From DATCJY01 sp036562565 (GTDB lineage Bacteria > Bacteroidota > Bacteroidia > Flavobacteriales_D > Sanyastnellaceae), in assembly GCA_036562565.1 (NCBI GenBank), contig DATCJY010000078.1, forward strand, positions 1-16,046: a stretch of DNA of 16,046 bases. Reading direction: 5' to 3'. The notes under the pieces are model-generated. The model did no database searches and was not told where the DNA came from. It was given only the letters and a program-made list of their open reading frames with translations. Positions 14,126 to 16,046 of the stretch are shown piece after piece (within the stretch, counting starts at the first letter, position 1; each line of letters opens with the position of its first letter). The position numbers were made by a program, and so were the translations under genes.

Positions 14126-15103
14126 ATGAAAACACTCGTAAAAGTTCTCGTGTATGTTGTTCTTATATTGATTGTATTGGTTGTTGGTTCACTTGCTTAC
14201 ATCAAGCTAGCGTTGCCCAATGTAGGTGAGGCACCTGATTTAAAAATTGAAGCTACGGACATGCGCATAGAGCGTGGCAGGTACCTAGCACATCACGTGA
14301 TGGTGTGTATCGATTGTCACTCACAACGCGATTGGACATTGTTCTCAGGACCTCCGATGGACGGCACATGGGGACAAGGCGGTGAGCGCTTTGCGCAGGA
14401 GTTTGGTTTTCCCGGAAAATTTGTGGCAAGCAATATCACACCGGCCAATCTAGGCTCTTGGACAGATGGGGAAATATTCCGTGCAGTTACTTCAGGGGTA
14501 GGCAAAGATGGCAGACCGTTGTTCCCCATAATGCCTCACTTGAGTTATGGTCAGTTGGATGAAGAAGATATCTACTCGGTGATAGCATACATCCGCACGC
14601 TGAGTCCAATCCAAAACGTGACGGAACCATCAAAGGCAGATTTTCCGATGAACTTTATTCTGCACACCATTCCTCAAAAGCCGAACTTCCGCAAACGCCC
14701 GGCAACAACTGACTTGATTGAATATGGCAAATACTTGGTAACAGCAGCGAGCTGTTTCGATTGCCACACCAGGCAGGAGAAAGGACAGTTTGTAGGCAAA
14801 CCTTTTGCAGGAGGCTTTGAGTTCCCGATGCCCGATGGTTCTAAAGTAATCAGTGCCAACATCACTCCGCACCCGACAAGTGGAATCGGCAACTGGACAG
14901 AGGAGCAATTCATTCGCAGATTCAAGATGTACAGCGACAGCAATTATGTAGTACCAAAAGTTGCTCCGGGTGAATTTCAAACCATCATGCCCTGGGTAAT
15001 GTATTCGGGAATGAACGAAGAAGACTTGCGCGCGATGTATCACTATTTGCGCACACTGGAGCCTCAAGATGAAAATTATCCGAGGTTCGTAACGGCAAAA
15101 TGA
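14126..15103 (+). CDS. Membrane-anchored diheme cytochrome c
   Basis: 325 residues. A single hydrophobic N-terminal helix (about 5-28, no Ala-x-Ala site) suggests an uncleaved anchor with the haem domains in the periplasm. Two haem sites: CIDCH (61-65) and CFDCH (210-214). Each follows a 'GRYLAHHVMV' or 'GKYLVTAAS' helix and is followed by 'SNITP' (102-106) or 'ANITP' (244-248), 'SWTDGEIFRAV' or 'NWTEEQFIRRF', a likely axial Met in 'FPIMPH' (Met136) or 'IMPW' (Met288), and 'YIRTLSP' or 'YLRTLEP'. The protein is thus an internal duplication of one monohaem module, related to the cytochrome subunit of alcohol/sorbitol/gluconate dehydrogenases. No dehydrogenase partner lies next to it, so its electron donor is unknown; monocistronic with own promoter and terminator. 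Confidence 0.9.
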   Translation: MKTLVKVLVYVVLILIVLVVGSLAYIKLALPNVGEAPDLKIEATDMRIERGRYLAHHVMVCIDCHSQRDWTLFSGPPMDGTWGQGGERFAQEFGFPGKFVASNITPANLGSWTDGEIFRAVTSGVGKDGRPLFPIMPHLSYGQLDEEDIYSVIAYIRTLSPIQNVTEPSKADFPMNFILHTIPQKPNFRKRPATTDLIEYGKYLVTAASCFDCHTRQEKGQFVGKPFAGGFEFPMPDGSKVISANITPHPTSGIGNWTEEQFIRRFKMYSDSNYVVPKVAPGEFQTIMPWVMYSGMNEEDLRAMYHYLRTLEPQDENYPRFVTAK

Positions 15104-15127
15104 AACAGGTTATTGAATGAATCGATA

Positions 15128-15165
15128 AAAGGTCGGCCGCACGAAGTGCGGCCGACTTTGTTTTA
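15128..15165. terminator. Bidirectional Rho-independent terminator
   Basis: GTCGGCCGCAC (15132-15142), GAA loop, GTGCGGCCGAC (15146-15156): 11 perfect pairs, AAAA on the left and TTTGTTTT on the right. It ends the cytochrome c gene rightward and lies 12 bases past the stop codon of the leftward TolC stub, for which the A-run becomes the T-run. Confidence 0.9.
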
Positions 15166-15168
15166 TAT

Positions 15169-15348
15169 TCAATCATTCCATCCACCACCCGGGGCGCGGT
15201 AGAGGTTCACTTGTGCGCTGAGAAGTTTCAACTTGATTTCAATTAACTCCACTTTGGATTGCAGCGCCTCGTGTTGTGTGAGCAGTACTTCGCCATAGTC
15301 GGCAGGTGCTGAGGGTTCTAGGAGTGGGGGTATCGGTTTAGTAATCAC
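15169..15348 (-). pseudogene. C-terminal stub of a TolC/NodT-type outer-membrane factor
   Basis: Read leftward the frame gives 'ADYGEVLLTQHEALQSKVEL', then 'IEIKLKLLSAQVNLYRAPGGGWND' in two parts, and TGA at 15171-15169. This is the last helix pair and the hallmark end of RND/CusC-type outer membrane efflux proteins, which close with 'NLYRALGGGW'. Only about 45 of some 400-450 residues remain. A TAA at 15363-15361 closes the frame upstream, and the only start is a GTG at 15348 giving 59 residues, of which the first 15 or so do not resemble the family. The Pro in 'RAPGGGW' replaces the usual Leu. Likely the relic of a deleted efflux gene whose terminator survived. No RND pump or adaptor gene is in the window. 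Confidence 0.75.
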
Positions 15349-15431
15349 GGTTGCGAATCTTTATTTTTTTGTTGCTTCTTATTGCAAGCATCATGCGCTC
15401 ATGCAGTTAACAATGGGGCATCACTTTTTTC

Positions 15432-15446
15432 TTCGCAAAGTGCGAA
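15432..15446. repeat. Inverted repeat TTCGCA-AAG-TGCGAA
   Basis: Exact 6-bp arms with a 3-base centre, 54 bases before the ATG of the secreted modular protein. Its centre is 31 bases from that of the next inverted repeat, so both could lie on one face of the helix. Confidence 0.4.
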
Positions 15447-15462
15447 ACATGTGCTGTTTGCA

Positions 15463-15477
15463 AGGCGTAAAACGCCT
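15463..15477. repeat. Inverted repeat AGGCGT-AAA-ACGCCT
   Basis: Exact 6-bp arms with a 3-base centre, 23 bases before the ATG of the secreted modular protein. Arm and spacer lengths equal those of the repeat at 15432-15446, but the arm sequence differs. No T-run follows, so a terminator is unlikely. Confidence 0.4.
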
Positions 15478-15500
15478 CTCTTGATTATATAATTTCATTT

Positions 15501-16046
15501 ATGCACAATTTTACACTACTTAAGAAAGCTCTTGGCAACAAGGGATGGAAAGCGCAATTCCGGATGTATTGCCGAAGGGTATCTTTCTTCATGATGTACT
15601 TATTGGTTAGCCAATTGGGATGGTCACAGACCAACGACCATTGCTCAGGGGCTGAACCATTTCCTGCCATCACCACCGATGGTACATGCCATTCGGTAGC
15701 GGGAAGTTTACAAAGTGCAACCGTTTCACCGATGCTACCGTGTTACGGTTATTACAGCAATGACCTCTGGTACACTTTTAACGCTCCTGAGAATCTCGAG
15801 GGATTTATTTATGTCTTGGAAATTGATTGGGCAAATAGCTTCAACGCGGACCCGGTTATAGAAATCTACGAGTCATGTAATGCGGAAACCGTGAGTTGCT
15901 TCAATGATTTAATGGGTGATTTGTCAGACCTTATTCCCGGTGAGAACTACTTGGTTCGAGTAAAGAACTATTATGCTGAAGGCTATTTTGATTTCACACT
16001 TTGCTTGCAAAACATTCAGCCTGCTTTGAATGATGAATGTGAGAAT
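15501..16046 (+). CDS. Secreted modular surface protein with 'NDxC' domains, N-terminal part only
   Basis: An open frame of 182 codons from ATG at 15501 to the window end without a stop. A hydrophobic segment 'VSFFMMYLLVSQLGWSQ' (27-43) with positive residues before it is a signal peptide. The mature part starts 'NDHCSGAEPF' (45-54), goes through 'TCHSVAGSLQSATVSPMLPC' (62-81), 'NDLWYTFNAPE' (87-97), 'VIEIYESCN' (119-127), 'LIPGENYLVRVKNYY' (144-158), and 'FDFTLCLQN' (164-172), and then 'NDECEN' (177-182) opens what seems a second copy. Such Cys-containing beta-sandwich modules stand in large extracellular proteins of Bacteroidota that usually end in a type IX secretion or gliding-type C-terminal domain; that end is outside the window. 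Start uncertain: Met22 gives a more typical signal peptide length. Confidence 0.8.
   Translation, partial: MHNFTLLKKALGNKGWKAQFRMYCRRVSFFMMYLLVSQLGWSQTNDHCSGAEPFPAITTDGTCHSVAGSLQSATVSPMLPCYGYYSNDLWYTFNAPENLEGFIYVLEIDWANSFNADPVIEIYESCNAETVSCFNDLMGDLSDLIPGENYLVRVKNYYAEGYFDFTLCLQNIQPALNDECEN

Overview
The window looks like chromosomal DNA of a Bacteroidota bacterium, probably a free-living member; the genus cannot be fixed from sequence alone. The signs are: no recognisable Shine-Dalgarno sites, several promoters of the Bacteroidota type (TTTG or TTG, about 18-19 bases, TAnnTTTG), and typical families of the phylum (bacterial GH3-like acyl-adenylating protein, FucP-type sugar carrier, YeeE/YedE half-transporter pair, a secreted protein built of 'NDxC' modules). 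It is mostly ordinary housekeeping and accessory content. I see no CRISPR array, phage, transposase, tRNA or rRNA.

Layout. 1-1050 (+): a general-stress FMN split-barrel protein and an unrecognised helical protein. 1055-3183 (-): a TPR lipoprotein-like or periplasmic protein, a LOG-family nucleotide phosphoribohydrolase and a VOC/glyoxalase gene broken by one in-frame TGA, probably one transcription unit. 3459-4298 (-) is a secreted esterase; divergent from it at 4514-5968 (+) is a FucP-family sugar transporter with a LacI-type operator-like palindrome ahead of it. 5969-7062 is gene-poor, holding dodecin with a clear terminator, three arrays of 7-bp tandem units and a doubtful 46-codon ORF. 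7063-9446 (+): an MBOAT acyltransferase and an SGNH-like partner, a likely polysaccharide O-acetylation pair. 9572-11092 (+): GH3-like protein with its own promoter. 11153-12235 (-): two YeeE/YedE halves, a probable thiosulfate/sulfur-compound importer, behind a good promoter. 12387-13918 (+): a secreted hypothetical protein and a deoxynucleoside kinase with terminator. 14126-15103 (+): a membrane-anchored diheme cytochrome c with promoter and terminator. 15169-15348 (-): the C-terminal stub of a TolC-like outer-membrane factor. 15501-end (+): start of a secreted modular surface protein that runs off the window.

The observations most worth following are the single-codon break in the VOC gene, the TolC stub that shares a bidirectional terminator with the cytochrome gene, and the heptad arrays, two of which begin at the stop codon of an ORF. 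No clear new multi-gene system is visible; the best functional groupings (O-acetylation pair, sulfur import pair) are variants of known ones.
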